From Endotrypanum monterogeii (taxonomy: Eukaryota; Euglenozoa; Kinetoplastea; Trypanosomatida; Trypanosomatidae), in contig CM007332.1 in NCBI GenBank assembly GCA_000333855.2, positions 1 through 64,000 of the forward strand: 64,000 bases of DNA. The letters are read 5' to 3'. Position numbers and translations under genes: made by a program. The notes beneath the pieces were generated by a model. The model was not told the origin of the DNA and did no database searches. It saw nothing but the letters and a program-made list of their open reading frames with translations. Position 1 is the stretch's first letter. Each line of letters starts with the position of its first letter. Positions 18,089-27,761 of the stretch are shown here, one piece after another.

Positions 18089-19543
18089 ATGCGCCGTTTC
18101 ACAGCTCGTCTTCAACCTTTCACGTTCGAATCTCTGCTGTGCGGAGCACATGATGCGTTGCCCCCTCCAATACACATCGCGACTGCATGTGCTCGTGCCA
18201 AAGAAGAGTTCGCGTCGAAGTGCAGTACAGCGGCGCCTCTACCAGCAACGCTGACAGCAGCAATAGTAGCAAACCACCTGCTGAACAAGAACCTCAGAGC
18301 TGCCGCAGCGCGGCTAGCCTCGCACCCGTCTCAAAGACAGGTTGTAGATGGTGTGTGCGACTACGTGGCGCAGTATCCTGATGAGTTCGCGGTGTCTACT
18401 CTGATGGGCATGTCAGAGGAGGCACAATGTGTTAGTGCAGATGCAACGGCCAGTTTTCTGCGTGTTGCTGTGCAACGGCTAGTAAGCAATTCTGATCGAG
18501 AGGCGGGCAATGCTTCCGCGTGCGGTACCCAGCGCGAGAATTTGCGCTCCTGTATTGTACGGCATATTCGCTTCCATCCCCTTTGCGCATCTTCTCTCCT
18601 GGGCTCTCTCTGTGCGGTCAGCGATGGCTCTCCGAGGCAGTGTGATGACGTTATGGATGCAATGCAAATAGCTATGCGTGAGCGCTCGATGAACCCGCAG
18701 GACTTCGGGTGTGTGCTGGATGTAGTCTGGAAGTCAGGGGATCGGCGGCGGGTTGCGTCGATGTGGGGGTGGATGCGGCATACCTCTGCCTGTTGGGATG
18801 TTCGGGCGGCTTCGGTGGCTATGATGGCATTTTCAGAACTTTGGCAGATGGACGAGGCGGTGGCGTGCCTGCAGAAGCTCGCGGAGGCAGACCGCGATCC
18901 AGCGATCGGCGCTCAGGTTGCCTTTTTACGTTCCCTAGGTGCTCACAAGCCCTCTTTGTTTCAGTACGCAGTGCGGCTGGTGCTTCACTGGCACCCTTCC
19001 AGCGAGCAGCTGTGGCGTGGGGAACCTCAAGTCGTCGCAATGGAGTTGATGAAGGTGTGCTGCGCATCCGGTGAATTGACTGTTGCCGTGGAGATGCTCG
19101 AGCAGATGGTGAAGGTGAACATGGAGGTGCCAGTTGAGCTAGAGTCTTTTATGCTGCTGCCCGACGCTGCTATTCTCGGTGCGCAACTCAGCTTGTTCGT
19201 GGCCGAGAGCAAGGCATTACAGACACTTTTCATTGACGTACCGATGCGCTTGTCCAGTCTGGGGGAGAGGCCAGAGCTGATGGGACTCCTCCTGTCCCTC
19301 GGCTTGGCGTCGAGCCGTCTTGCGGAAGTTTATGATGCGTTAGAGAAAACGACAGTGACGCCTGAACATTTCCAAAGCGCTCTCGACTTGTTTACGAAGG
19401 GAGGCGCTGTAAAGGTGGCAGGACCAGCAGCAGTGCTTGCGTGTGTACGCGAGGCTGGCGTGCGAACAGGCAATACGGTCCCTAAAGAGATGGATTCATG
19501 GCTGCAGTTGTCGATGGAGATGTCACCACAGAGAGATGGATAG
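18089..19543 (+). CDS. Putative mitochondrial PPR-like helical repeat protein
   Basis: This 484-residue protein starts with a basic, hydroxylated amphipathic N-terminus (MRRFTARLQPFTFESLL) typical of a mitochondrial presequence. Most of the rest is built of antiparallel helix pairs. One unit, around residues 315-348 (VAMELMKVCCASGELTVAVEMLEQMV), follows the pentatricopeptide pattern, and a weaker one is around 250-285. Kinetoplastid mitochondria are rich in PPR proteins of the mitoribosome and of RNA editing and processing, so an organellar RNA or ribosome role is likely. The number of repeats cannot be fixed by eye. The frame continues upstream to an ATG at 17900, but that extension is hydrophobic and lies before the best splice acceptor. 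Confidence 0.65.
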   Translation: MRRFTARLQPFTFESLLCGAHDALPPPIHIATACARAKEEFASKCSTAAPLPATLTAAIVANHLLNKNLRAAAARLASHPSQRQVVDGVCDYVAQYPDEFAVSTLMGMSEEAQCVSADATASFLRVAVQRLVSNSDREAGNASACGTQRENLRSCIVRHIRFHPLCASSLLGSLCAVSDGSPRQCDDVMDAMQIAMRERSMNPQDFGCVLDVVWKSGDRRRVASMWGWMRHTSACWDVRAASVAMMAFSELWQMDEAVACLQKLAEADRDPAIGAQVAFLRSLGAHKPSLFQYAVRLVLHWHPSSEQLWRGEPQVVAMELMKVCCASGELTVAVEMLEQMVKVNMEVPVELESFMLLPDAAILGAQLSLFVAESKALQTLFIDVPMRLSSLGERPELMGLLLSLGLASSRLAEVYDALEKTTVTPEHFQSALDLFTKGGAVKVAGPAAVLACVREAGVRTGNTVPKEMDSWLQLSMEMSPQRDG

Positions 19544-21151
19544 AACATTGTAGTCAGCCCCACCTTGTGGTCTGCGCTAGCGATGAAGCGTGTGAGAGTT
19601 TCTTTGAGAATGTTGCTCGTTTCCACGCCTGCAGAGATGTGGTGTGTATAGCGTATTCTTGTCTTGATAGCACTCACGTTCGAGGATAAACCACGAAGCG
19701 ATCGTGAGCTTCCCTTCTTGTTGCAAGCTGGGGGATGTATGTGATCACTCGATTTTTGGTTCTACTGTAGTGCCCACTTAAGAATCTCTCCTGCAGGAAC
19801 AGGTCAGTGCCCACAGTCTTCAGCAGTGGGGTCTTTTTTTTGCTCTATTTTTCCGATGGTATCTCAGACGTGATTGGTGAAGGGGTACAACTGATGACCG
19901 AAGAGGCGTGATGTCTCAGTCTGCACAGTTGCACGCTTATGTTTAAACAAAAAATATATATTGAGCGGAGTGCACATTTGACGAGTCGTAGCCTACCGAT
20001 CAGGTGTCGTGGTATGTGGGTCGTCGTTGTTCTGCAGTGCGCACCGTATACTTGAATACTGTGCAGTGGCTGCCGTGTAAATGCCCTTGTCGTGAGCGGT
20101 GGACCGAGAACTCTCCTTGGATCTGTACGTATCACTGTATCGCTTCCCACCCTTATAACACTTCCATTTTCTTCTTTTTTTTCACTCGACCCAGCCTTCT
20201 CAACCAAACTGTGTGACTGATGTCTTTATTGCTCATATCCTGACTCGCTAACTGCGTTCACCACAACTCCCAGCTCTCAGTCGACTTCACATCGCCCAGA
20301 CTACGATGGGGAAAGGAAACCAATGTCTGCCTCGGCCAAGAATTCTGACTTGTTCAGCTGTCGAATAGCTGTAGGGGACATCACCGCGATAGCCAAGAAT
20401 GGCGGTATGTGTAGCCGCTCTTCTCTTTTCATGCAGCGTCGAGTTCGTTTCCACAGCTTTTTTTTTTTGTACTGTCGGGTCCGCGCTCGTGTCACACTCA
20501 CTCTCGTTGCTAAAGCGGTTGGGCACAAAAGCGTCTCAACTGCGGGGAACTCATCGAAAAGATGCTTAGGCGTTAGTCATCACCCTCGCCTGCCTGCCAC
20601 CCTCACCGATTCCCATCGACTCATCATACTTGAATGGTGGCAGCGTTTCTGATTTCACTGACACACTGCTCGGCTATCCCATCCTGCTTGTTGCTGCCAC
20701 GCGCCGGCATCGAGATTGTGATGCAATAGGTTTGGGAGGAGACTTCTCTCATCATGCACCACTTTTGTGTACATGTCTCCTGCTATTCACCCACTGTACG
20801 CGTGTGCTATGATAAGACAATCTCTGATGCGATGTCTGTAGACGCGCGGTAGGACATGTTGTACCCTTCGGCGGAGCAACACACTTTCTTTGAAACGTTT
20901 GCTTACGCGTGAAATCATGGCGAAGTTCGTGACGGCGCCACCGGATGGAGGTGTTTCTCATCTGCTGAAACTTGTTGGGGCTCCTTGAGCGAGGCGGCAA
21001 GGGGGCCCTGAAAGGCATCGATCGTATTTGCGTCACTCGTGATGTGTCACTGAAGGGAATATACCCCCGTATCATGGGCGACTGCCCAAGCATTGGGCAG
21101 CTTGTCCACTGCATGTTGTGTTGGCCTCCTCCTCCCTCCCCCCCCCCTCTG

Positions 21152-21187
<36 letters not shown>

Positions 21188-22331
21188 CAGGGCCCTATGG
21201 AAGAGGAGTATCTGCTGATACCAGAGTAGATGTTGAACGGGGGGGGGTGCCCATGCAAAACGCTGTTTTACTTCCGCCCTTGGGTGGGTCCTTTGGGCGA
21301 TAGTTTTCAGAGGCCTCGCTGAGGAGTTTGCGAATGTGTTCACGCCCGGTGCTGTTGCTTCCTGCGAACGCGTCTGGACGATGCCCGATGGGATTCTTGA
21401 GCTGTCATGTAAACCCACTGACGCACAATCGCAGCCGAAGGGAGAGAGCCATTGAACACTATCAGGCAGTGGACAGGCGATCGCACGGAGATAGTGTGGC
21501 AAAAAGGGTTTATAAGTGGGCATGCTCATCATCTTTGCACTGACTGCTGTTGTGTAATAACAACTTTTTTTTTTCTGTACACGTGTTTATGTGGTTCCGA
21601 ACCCCTTTTGCGCACGGCGTGTCGTACTCGGTTACAGGCGTCTCCACTGTCGGCTTATTTCGTGTACATTGAGGCTTTTGTTACTTCCATAAAAGTGTAT
21701 GTGTACCTCATTACACTCAGACATACATCTACAAAAGTCTATATTCTACCTAGAGTGTCCGCATCTACTACACAACACGCGCAATGTTTCAGTATTGCGC
21801 ATACTAGCAAGCCTGGTCGGTGCGTTAATATCGTTTCTTCAAGTTCTCGAGGCTATCAACGATCAGTACTAGTTGCGGTGCTGTGACCGGAGTTTTCGCA
21901 CTTGTTGGACAGGAGTGCAGTAACGCCTGATGACAACCCGTGTATTCGCGCGATTGTTTTTTTTTGTTTTAGTTGCGGTGGGTGGGGCGGGTGGCGCTTT
22001 TATTCATTTTTGTTACCAAGGAACCGATTGCAGGCTCATGTTTGGTATCCAGCGCGGCGCACGCTGGTCTGCGTGCGTGTGTGTGTACCCTGGGGCATTG
22101 TCTGAGGGTGCATTACCTGGAGTTGGTATACATCTCCTTAGTTTTCCACCTTTTCTATTTCCTTTCGCCTATCTTTTTGTATATATACTTTGCGCTCTCA
22201 TGCTGAGTGCACACATAATGTTGTAAATACCCGCATATTTGTTGTTGTTGTAACGCGCAACTGATAATGGTGCCCATAGGGTGTCAAGTAGAGTGCCGAG
22301 TCGAGTTTTCTTAGCAGAACGGGAAAAAAAA
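19544..22331 (+). other. Long intergenic region (2.8 kb) without a recognised gene
   Basis: It contains several poly-T tracts (for example 20460-20468 and 21565-21574), a (CA)n microsatellite at 21152-21184, G and C homopolymers, and scattered small frames such as 20323-20652. No frame shows family features. For a 2.8-kb gap in such a dense genome, a short unrecognised gene or a non-coding RNA remains possible. Confidence 0.5.
21152..21184. repeat. (CA)n microsatellite
   Basis: About 15 CA dinucleotides follow a poly-C/T stretch. Confidence 0.92.
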
Positions 22332-23213
22332 ATGAACAGAGACCGCAACAGGGGTGCTGGCGCGGCGAGTGCGCCACCGCTGGATATGCTTCAAAAGCTA
22401 CAGCTCTTTCGATCGACACTCGTGAACTTTTTAGAATGGCGTAATTTCAGTGATGTGGTCCACGGCTGCTATGTTCGTGTGCTGCTGGAGATGCGAAGCA
22501 CCGAGGAGAACCGGCGCGAGAGCCCTGATAATTACTACATTGCGCTTGTCAAGGGGGCTCAGCGTGGACCAGTGTACTCTGGCTTTTCCGCTGAGGCAGT
22601 TACCACGGAGTGGCATATTGTGATCGAACTACCGCCGTGTTTCCGCTCGACACAAAATGGCAACGTTGTGCAGCTCAATTCGATTTCCAACTCTCCCTTT
22701 CGTCAGGCAGAGTACCAGAACTGGGTTGACATGACGAACGAGACTAGAGAGTTGTCGTTCCCTAGCCTTCCACAGCTCCAGTTTCGCCTAGGGATGCTTG
22801 AGGAGCACAAGCAGCAGGCGCTTGCTCCAGAGCCACATCGCCGTCGCAGCGGTGAGGACCTGCAAACAGCTTCGCTGCGAGAGCGGGCGCTGTTGGAGAT
22901 ACGAAAACGCATTACCGAGGACATATTGGCGACGCATTTGAAGCTGCGTAGAATCGACCAGTTGAAGACGCTGTCCCTGGAGGATTTGCAAGAGGTTGAG
23001 CGAGAGATACTCGACTTGATCACGGGTGTGCGTATAGCGATCAATGAACGCTCGAAATGTATGTTATGTCACAATCGCATTTGCACGGAGATCTGTTATC
23101 CTTGCAAACATCAAGTTGTGTGCAAAGACTGTGCCAAATCGATCCTTGGACGATGCCCTGCCCCAAAATGTAAGACACCTGTACAGTACACGTTTGAGGC
23201 ATTCACATCGTAG
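22332..23213 (+). CDS. RING-HC finger protein, putative E3 ubiquitin ligase
   Basis: This is a 293-residue protein. The last 50 residues hold a C3HC4-type RING: CMLC (243-246), then Cys-x2-Cys, a Lys-His, CKDC, and CPAPKC at the end, with the compact spacing of the small RING-HC class. The N-terminal 120 residues form a mixed domain with aromatic and charged residues (FLEWRNFSDVVHGCYVRVLLEM, a Plus-3-like feel). A helical stretch at about 180-235 (Glu, Arg, Leu-rich) links the two. Together this suggests a ligase with its own substrate- or partner-binding domain. The N-terminal domain could be a Plus3 domain (as in RTF1) with an Arg/Tyr-rich core; that part is tentative. The ATG at 22332 is preceded by A9 and is the first after the AG at about 22278-22279. 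Confidence 0.8.
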   Translation: MNRDRNRGAGAASAPPLDMLQKLQLFRSTLVNFLEWRNFSDVVHGCYVRVLLEMRSTEENRRESPDNYYIALVKGAQRGPVYSGFSAEAVTTEWHIVIELPPCFRSTQNGNVVQLNSISNSPFRQAEYQNWVDMTNETRELSFPSLPQLQFRLGMLEEHKQQALAPEPHRRRSGEDLQTASLRERALLEIRKRITEDILATHLKLRRIDQLKTLSLEDLQEVEREILDLITGVRIAINERSKCMLCHNRICTEICYPCKHQVVCKDCAKSILGRCPAPKCKTPVQYTFEAFTS

Positions 23214-24355
23214 AGTGTGATTTTTTTTTTCTACTACCTGCTGAACCTAGAACCCCGAACGTAGTGGTGATGTGCCTGCAAGGCAGCATCTCATTTCTGG
23301 TCGCCCACTCTTCCGTTTCTCTCCCTTGCCCCGACAGCTCTACTCCGGAATTCGGCTAGGATGCTGAGGTCTTCGCCTCTTCTCTCCATTATCTTTCTTC
23401 CGCGGTGCCGTTTTTCGGAATCACCGAGTTTTTCGATAAACGATAGGCTTTCCCTTTGGCGCAATGGACTCGAAATTGGCGACGAGGAGATATCCAGATT
23501 TGTCTTTGCGTTTTTTTGTTGTTGACTTTCTCTTTCACACCCGTGGTGCCCCCGCTTTCTTCGGGGAGACTTCCTTTTCTCGCGCAAAGGAAAGGGTGGG
23601 GCGGTGTCAGGCGAAGAGGACGCGTCTGCAACAGCGCCTTTCTGCTCTCTTTCCATTTTTTTTTCTTTTCGCGTGTTCGTATGTGTGTGTGTGTGTGTGG
23701 TGTGCGTGGGGGCCTCGAATCAGATTTTTTTTTGGTAGAAGGGGTTATGGTGGTGTTCGTGCTATGCTGCTCGGCGTCTCTCTGTGCCGTGGTGGCGTTC
23801 TTTTCTAAAATGTTCCTGAACGAACACTGCAGTGCAGCGCGTCTTCTTGATAGCTTCTTGTGTGTATGCGTGTGTGTGTGTTAACTCTTGTTGCGTGCTT
23901 ACGCTGTGTGTTATTTTTCCGATCCTTTTCACGTTTTCGCAGATGGTGGAAGGGGGGGGGGAAGTGGGTGACGTCTAAAAATATCGAGTATATTTATCTG
24001 TACACAATGAGTCTTGATTTTTTAAAGTCATCCTGCCAAGGGGGCGGCGAAGGGATAAGGTCGAAGGAGAAGCTCATATGTTAACGAATTCACACGTCCC
24101 CTTGCATGAATGTCGTGAGTGCGCTTCTCTTGCTGTGTGTGCGTATGTGAGGGACTTCTTTGTCTCCTCCCCCTTCCTTGTCCTACTGCTCCTCTCTTGA
24201 GTCTTCTTTCTTATTTACCTAATTTTCATCAGTCCTTTGGGATTGGCTGCACGCATGATTGCGGGTGTGCGAACAACACCGCATTTTTTTTTTCCATTTT
24301 TCAGGCTAGGACACCCACCCACCCACACACACCCACATACGTGAATCTGACTTGT
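23214..24355 (+). other. Intergenic region, low complexity
   Basis: Long T-runs alternate with (GT)n patches (23681-23700, 23867-23880) and G-runs near 23952-23960. Open frames here are short or biased by these repeats. Confidence 0.55.
24284..24304 (+). promoter_or_regulatory. Spliced-leader acceptor of a predicted 63-residue gene
   Basis: A T-rich tract of 20 bases ends in TTTTTCAG, with AG at 24303-24304. The first ATG downstream is 24356. Confidence 0.55.
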
Positions 24356-24547
24356 ATGGCTTTTGGTCACCTCTTCCAATTTGCTTGTCTGACTGAGACT
24401 GCAGAGGCCTTTCGCACTAGTCCGTCACCACCACCGGCAGCTGGAGCACAGGGGCTCTGTGAGACCGCCGTGACGTTAGTTCACTCAGGTGGACAGTCAA
24501 AAAAATACCCAGACTTGGGAATCGCCCTGTTTAACCGACAGGGATAA
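24356..24547 (+). CDS. Putative small protein (63 residues)
   Basis: This short frame begins at the first ATG after a textbook acceptor, with a 51-base 5' UTR. The product reads MAFGHLFQFACLTETAEAFR and continues through a Pro-rich linker to a C-terminal part with GQSKKYPDLGIALFNRQG. It does not cross repeats or poly-T. No family is recognised and no signal peptide is clear. I regard it as a plausible micro-gene. It could alternatively be an upstream frame in the 5' UTR of the FYVE-like gene, though that gene starts more than 650 bases later and has its own pyrimidine tract at about 24750-24785. Confidence 0.35.
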   Translation: MAFGHLFQFACLTETAEAFRTSPSPPPAAGAQGLCETAVTLVHSGGQSKKYPDLGIALFNRQG

Positions 24548-25213
24548 ATTTGCTGAGCCGCCTCCTCACCACTCTTGCTCGTCGTCTTGCAGGCATGAAC
24601 GACGGATTATTTACAAAATGAGTTCTGGATGATTTTTCTCAGAGCGTCAGCACGAGGATGCTGCCTTGACTGTCGCTCGCTTCTATTCTCCAGTCTTCGC
24701 TGCCCCTCTTTTTCACTCCACAGTGGTCTCCTCAAATCCCAACGCCTCAGTTGACTCTTCATTTTTTGATATCTTATCTTTCCAGTGGCGCCATCCTCAC
24801 AGATATCATTTGTGTTGCCGCCCTTTTCTCGACTTTTGCGGATCTACCATTGTGCTACGCAGGGGTCGACCGAATACATTCGTCAGGAGGGAGGGAGGGA
24901 GGAAAGAAGGGTGGTGCCCACGGTCGAGCGTCGCGTGGTGTATTTCGCTTTTTGTTCCCTGATAAATTGACTGCGGGGCTTTCGAGCTCGACGGCAAACC
25001 GTGACGCAGGTCGCTGAGTCACCGTCGCTTTTCACCGCTGACGCTGCGTCACGTTTTCCAGTGTGGCGTGCTTTCGCGGTCATTGTGGCCGTGGTGTACA
25101 CTTGAGTCACTGCACTGCACCACCCGTGTTCCGCACTCTTTTTGCCCTCTCCACCTTCCCCTGAAGGGAAAAGAAGCAGCCAAGCCTGCGCGATTGAGGG
25201 ATCACCGCAACAG
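24548..25213 (+). other. Intergenic region
   Basis: It contains the acceptor tract at about 24758-24785 and a GGAGGGAGG run near 24889-24905. After the AG at 24784-24785 the next ATG is 25214, so a long 5' UTR of about 430 bases is possible unless one of the later AGs is used. Confidence 0.5.
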
Positions 25214-26143
25214 ATGTCGAAGAGTTTCTACATGTTTCAGGCAGTCCCAAAACACCAGTGGCCCCTCCCATCCGCTGTCGAGACGTGTGCCGGTTGCTCC
25301 AAGTCGTTTGGACTTTTCCGAACAGCGGGCAACTGCCACGGGTGTGGAGGTGTGTACTGCTCGGAATGCCTTGCCGACCATGTCGTATTACCGGGTGAAC
25401 CAGGTACTCGACCAGTACCTGTATGTACTCAGTGCGCGAAAGCTGTCTTGCGTACACACGAGAAAGCGGAGATGGCCGTGCACCGCTGTCGATTGCTGGA
25501 GGAGATGCTTAATGAGCAGGTCAATCAGGCAGAGAAGCTACGCAGCGATATGCGTGAGCAGGAGGAGGAGAACAAGTTGCTGAGAAAGGAGAGAGAAAGG
25601 CTCAAGGCAACTATTGCGAGAATGGAAATCGAGGCGGATGTAGCAGCGGCAGCTGCTGCCTCAGGCTCTGTAGCCGCATCCGCACGTTCTCCTGTTTTGC
25701 CCTCCTCGAGTGGAGCCCCTGGGGAGGTCCAACCCAGCTCCAGTCCGCTGCCCGAGTCATTGGCAGCCATGGAAGAGGCTATCCATAAAAAGAAGCGGCA
25801 ACTCGACGTGCGGGAGGCGACACTGAAGGAAGCGCTCAAGAAAGTTTCAACGGACGCGGCGAAGATGGCTGGTCAGCGTGCGGCGTTGCAGGAGCAGGAG
25901 AAGCAGATGATAGCACAGATGACTGCTCAGTTCACGTCTCTTTTCAATGATGAGCGGCAACGCTTGGAGGATATTTGTGTAGAGTCTATCACCGATGTCC
26001 AGAACAAGTTTATGGAATGGGTCGCACAGCAACAGGAAAGCGCACTGAAGCACCGACGAATGTATGAGCAGATGATGGAGGAGCGGCAGCAGCGTGCTGT
26101 TGGAGAGGTTGGAGGGCTAAGGGCGGAGCGTGATATGTTGTAG
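25214..26143 (+). CDS. FYVE-like zinc finger and coiled-coil protein, PI3P signature lost
   Basis: This is a 309-residue protein. Eight cysteines at residues 25, 28, 41, 44, 49, 52, 71 and 74 have the exact spacing of a FYVE finger (C-x2-C, x12, C-x2-C-x4-C-x2-C, x18, C-x2-C). The residues that bind phosphatidylinositol 3-phosphate are missing. The WxxD motif reads WPLP, the RRHHC motif reads TAGNC, and the RVC motif reads PVC. The fold is therefore probably kept but PI3P binding is not expected. From about residue 85 to the end the protein is mainly coiled coil, broken by an Ala/Ser/Pro linker around 145-185. Related FYVE-coil proteins act in endosomal tethering; here a protein-binding role is more likely. 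The start ATG is the first after the acceptor tract. Confidence 0.8.
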   Translation: MSKSFYMFQAVPKHQWPLPSAVETCAGCSKSFGLFRTAGNCHGCGGVYCSECLADHVVLPGEPGTRPVPVCTQCAKAVLRTHEKAEMAVHRCRLLEEMLNEQVNQAEKLRSDMREQEEENKLLRKERERLKATIARMEIEADVAAAAAASGSVAASARSPVLPSSSGAPGEVQPSSSPLPESLAAMEEAIHKKKRQLDVREATLKEALKKVSTDAAKMAGQRAALQEQEKQMIAQMTAQFTSLFNDERQRLEDICVESITDVQNKFMEWVAQQQESALKHRRMYEQMMEERQQRAVGEVGGLRAERDML

Positions 26144-26616
26144 CAGCTGCTGCTGGGTCAGGGTGTCTGGCTGGAGGCTGTGCAGGTGGACTCGTCGGTG
26201 GATGTGGGGAGGGGGGAGAGTGGGGTATCCAGCCACCAAGAGTGCTGAGATCGAAGTATTACTGGTTTTCGTCGTTGCATTGTTGGACCCTCCGTAGCTT
26301 GTTCTCGCGCAGTCATGAACACAGTGCCTGCTGGAGCGTTTGTGGCATAGGGGGTGAAGGGGAGTTTGAAAGGGTCAATGGACTTTCGAGGCGAGGGAGG
26401 ATCGGCACTCGACTGGATTTCGGTTGCCGAAGGGCTCTTTGTGTTTTGTTTTGTTTTCCAGCGACTATGTTACATAATTTACAACTTGGGTTTGTGCTCT
26501 GTGATGCTTTTGTCATCGTTTATGCTCTGCTTCCCGTCAGCCGATGATCATGAACCCGCTGCTTCAGCTTTTTTCTCTTACCCATCCCCCCACCCCACCC
26601 CAGCATAAAAAAAAAA

Positions 26617-26640
26617 TATATATATATATATATATATTTA
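26617..26640. repeat. (AT)n microsatellite
   Basis: About ten AT units follow an A run. Confidence 0.85.
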
Positions 26641-27118
26641 TATACGCACAAGCAACACTGTTGCACATGACCATTTTCTCCTCTCCCTCCCTGCTTTGCG
26701 CCACGTCGATGGCGTGTCTCACAGGCAAGAGAGTCTTGTAAGATACTATGTTCTCGTCTGTATGACGGCAAAGACAATTAGGCGAGGATCTTCCGAACTG
26801 CCACACAGGTGCTTGACGCGCCAATGTATGCGTTTCTTGTGTTTTTTTTTTAGGGTGTGGGTGAGTGCGCTTGTGCGAAAAGCTACCCTCCCCCCCCATC
26901 AAGAGGATGGTCTAGTCACGTACACGTGACTGTAGCCTTCCCTGAAGCGGTTGCGTCCCTCGAAAAAAAAAAAATGTTTGTCGCTGTGATGTGAACATGC
27001 GAGCAACTGTGGACGGCTATGTGCGCTTCACTTCAGTTCACCTGCCTGTCATCGGTTGCTTCTTTATTATTATTGATCCAGCACTCCTCCTCCTGACTTC
27101 TTGCCTCTCCGAAGAGTT

Positions 27119-27143
27119 TATTATTATTATTATTATTATTATT
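27119..27143. repeat. (TTA)n trinucleotide repeat
   Basis: Eight uninterrupted TTA units. Confidence 0.9.
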
Positions 27144-27685
27144 GTGTGTGTGCAACTTCTTCACAAACGATTCACCGACTAGAAAACTCTCCTCTGGTTG
27201 GGGCTTTGGGATAGCGTGGTGAGGGTGACTTTGCCCCACAGACGTGGGCACGCTCATCCTCCAAATCATCTTCTTCCGCTGGCATTGTTGAAGGCAAATC
27301 GCAGTTTCACTCTCCGCATCGGGGTGGGCCTCGCGTGGCCTCGCTTTATGCCCTTTTCTGGTATTTGCAGTCTGCGTGCGCGTTTGTTTTTTTCGATACT
27401 GATCACTCCACCTTTTCATTTGCGAGCGTGCTTTTCCAACGAGCATCACTTGGCTGCTTACGTCACCCCGGGGTGCACGCCTCACGTAAAGAAAGCGCTC
27501 GATCACCGGCTGATGGGTGTGTGGTGCTTCTGCACAACTTCATCTTAACACATACATGCGGTGATAGCACCCTTTCGCGCTTTTAAAAAAAAAGTTCAGG
27601 AAGCATAAATAGAGCAGGGCACTTCTCCATCGATCGACTCATCCGTGCCGATCAGTTCCCCCAAAAATCTTTTGATACATACATA

Positions 27686-27688
27686 TAT

Positions 27689-27727
<39 letters not shown>

Positions 27728-27728
27728 C
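27686..27728. repeat. Compound (AC)n-(AT)n microsatellite next to a start codon
   Basis: AC units run into AT units and end 34 bases before the ATG of the large coiled-coil gene, so the tract lies in its 5' UTR or splice region. Confidence 0.9.
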
Positions 27729-27761
27729 ACAGTCATCAGTACCGAGTCAAGCAGTGCAACA

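Larger units (their letters stand above)
26144..27761 (+). other. Long intergenic region rich in microsatellites
   Basis: It carries an A10 run followed by (AT)n at 26617-26640, A12 near 26964-26975, (TTA)n at 27119-27143 and a (CA)n-(AT)n compound tract just before the next start codon. No frame looks coding beyond repeat-driven ones. Confidence 0.6.
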
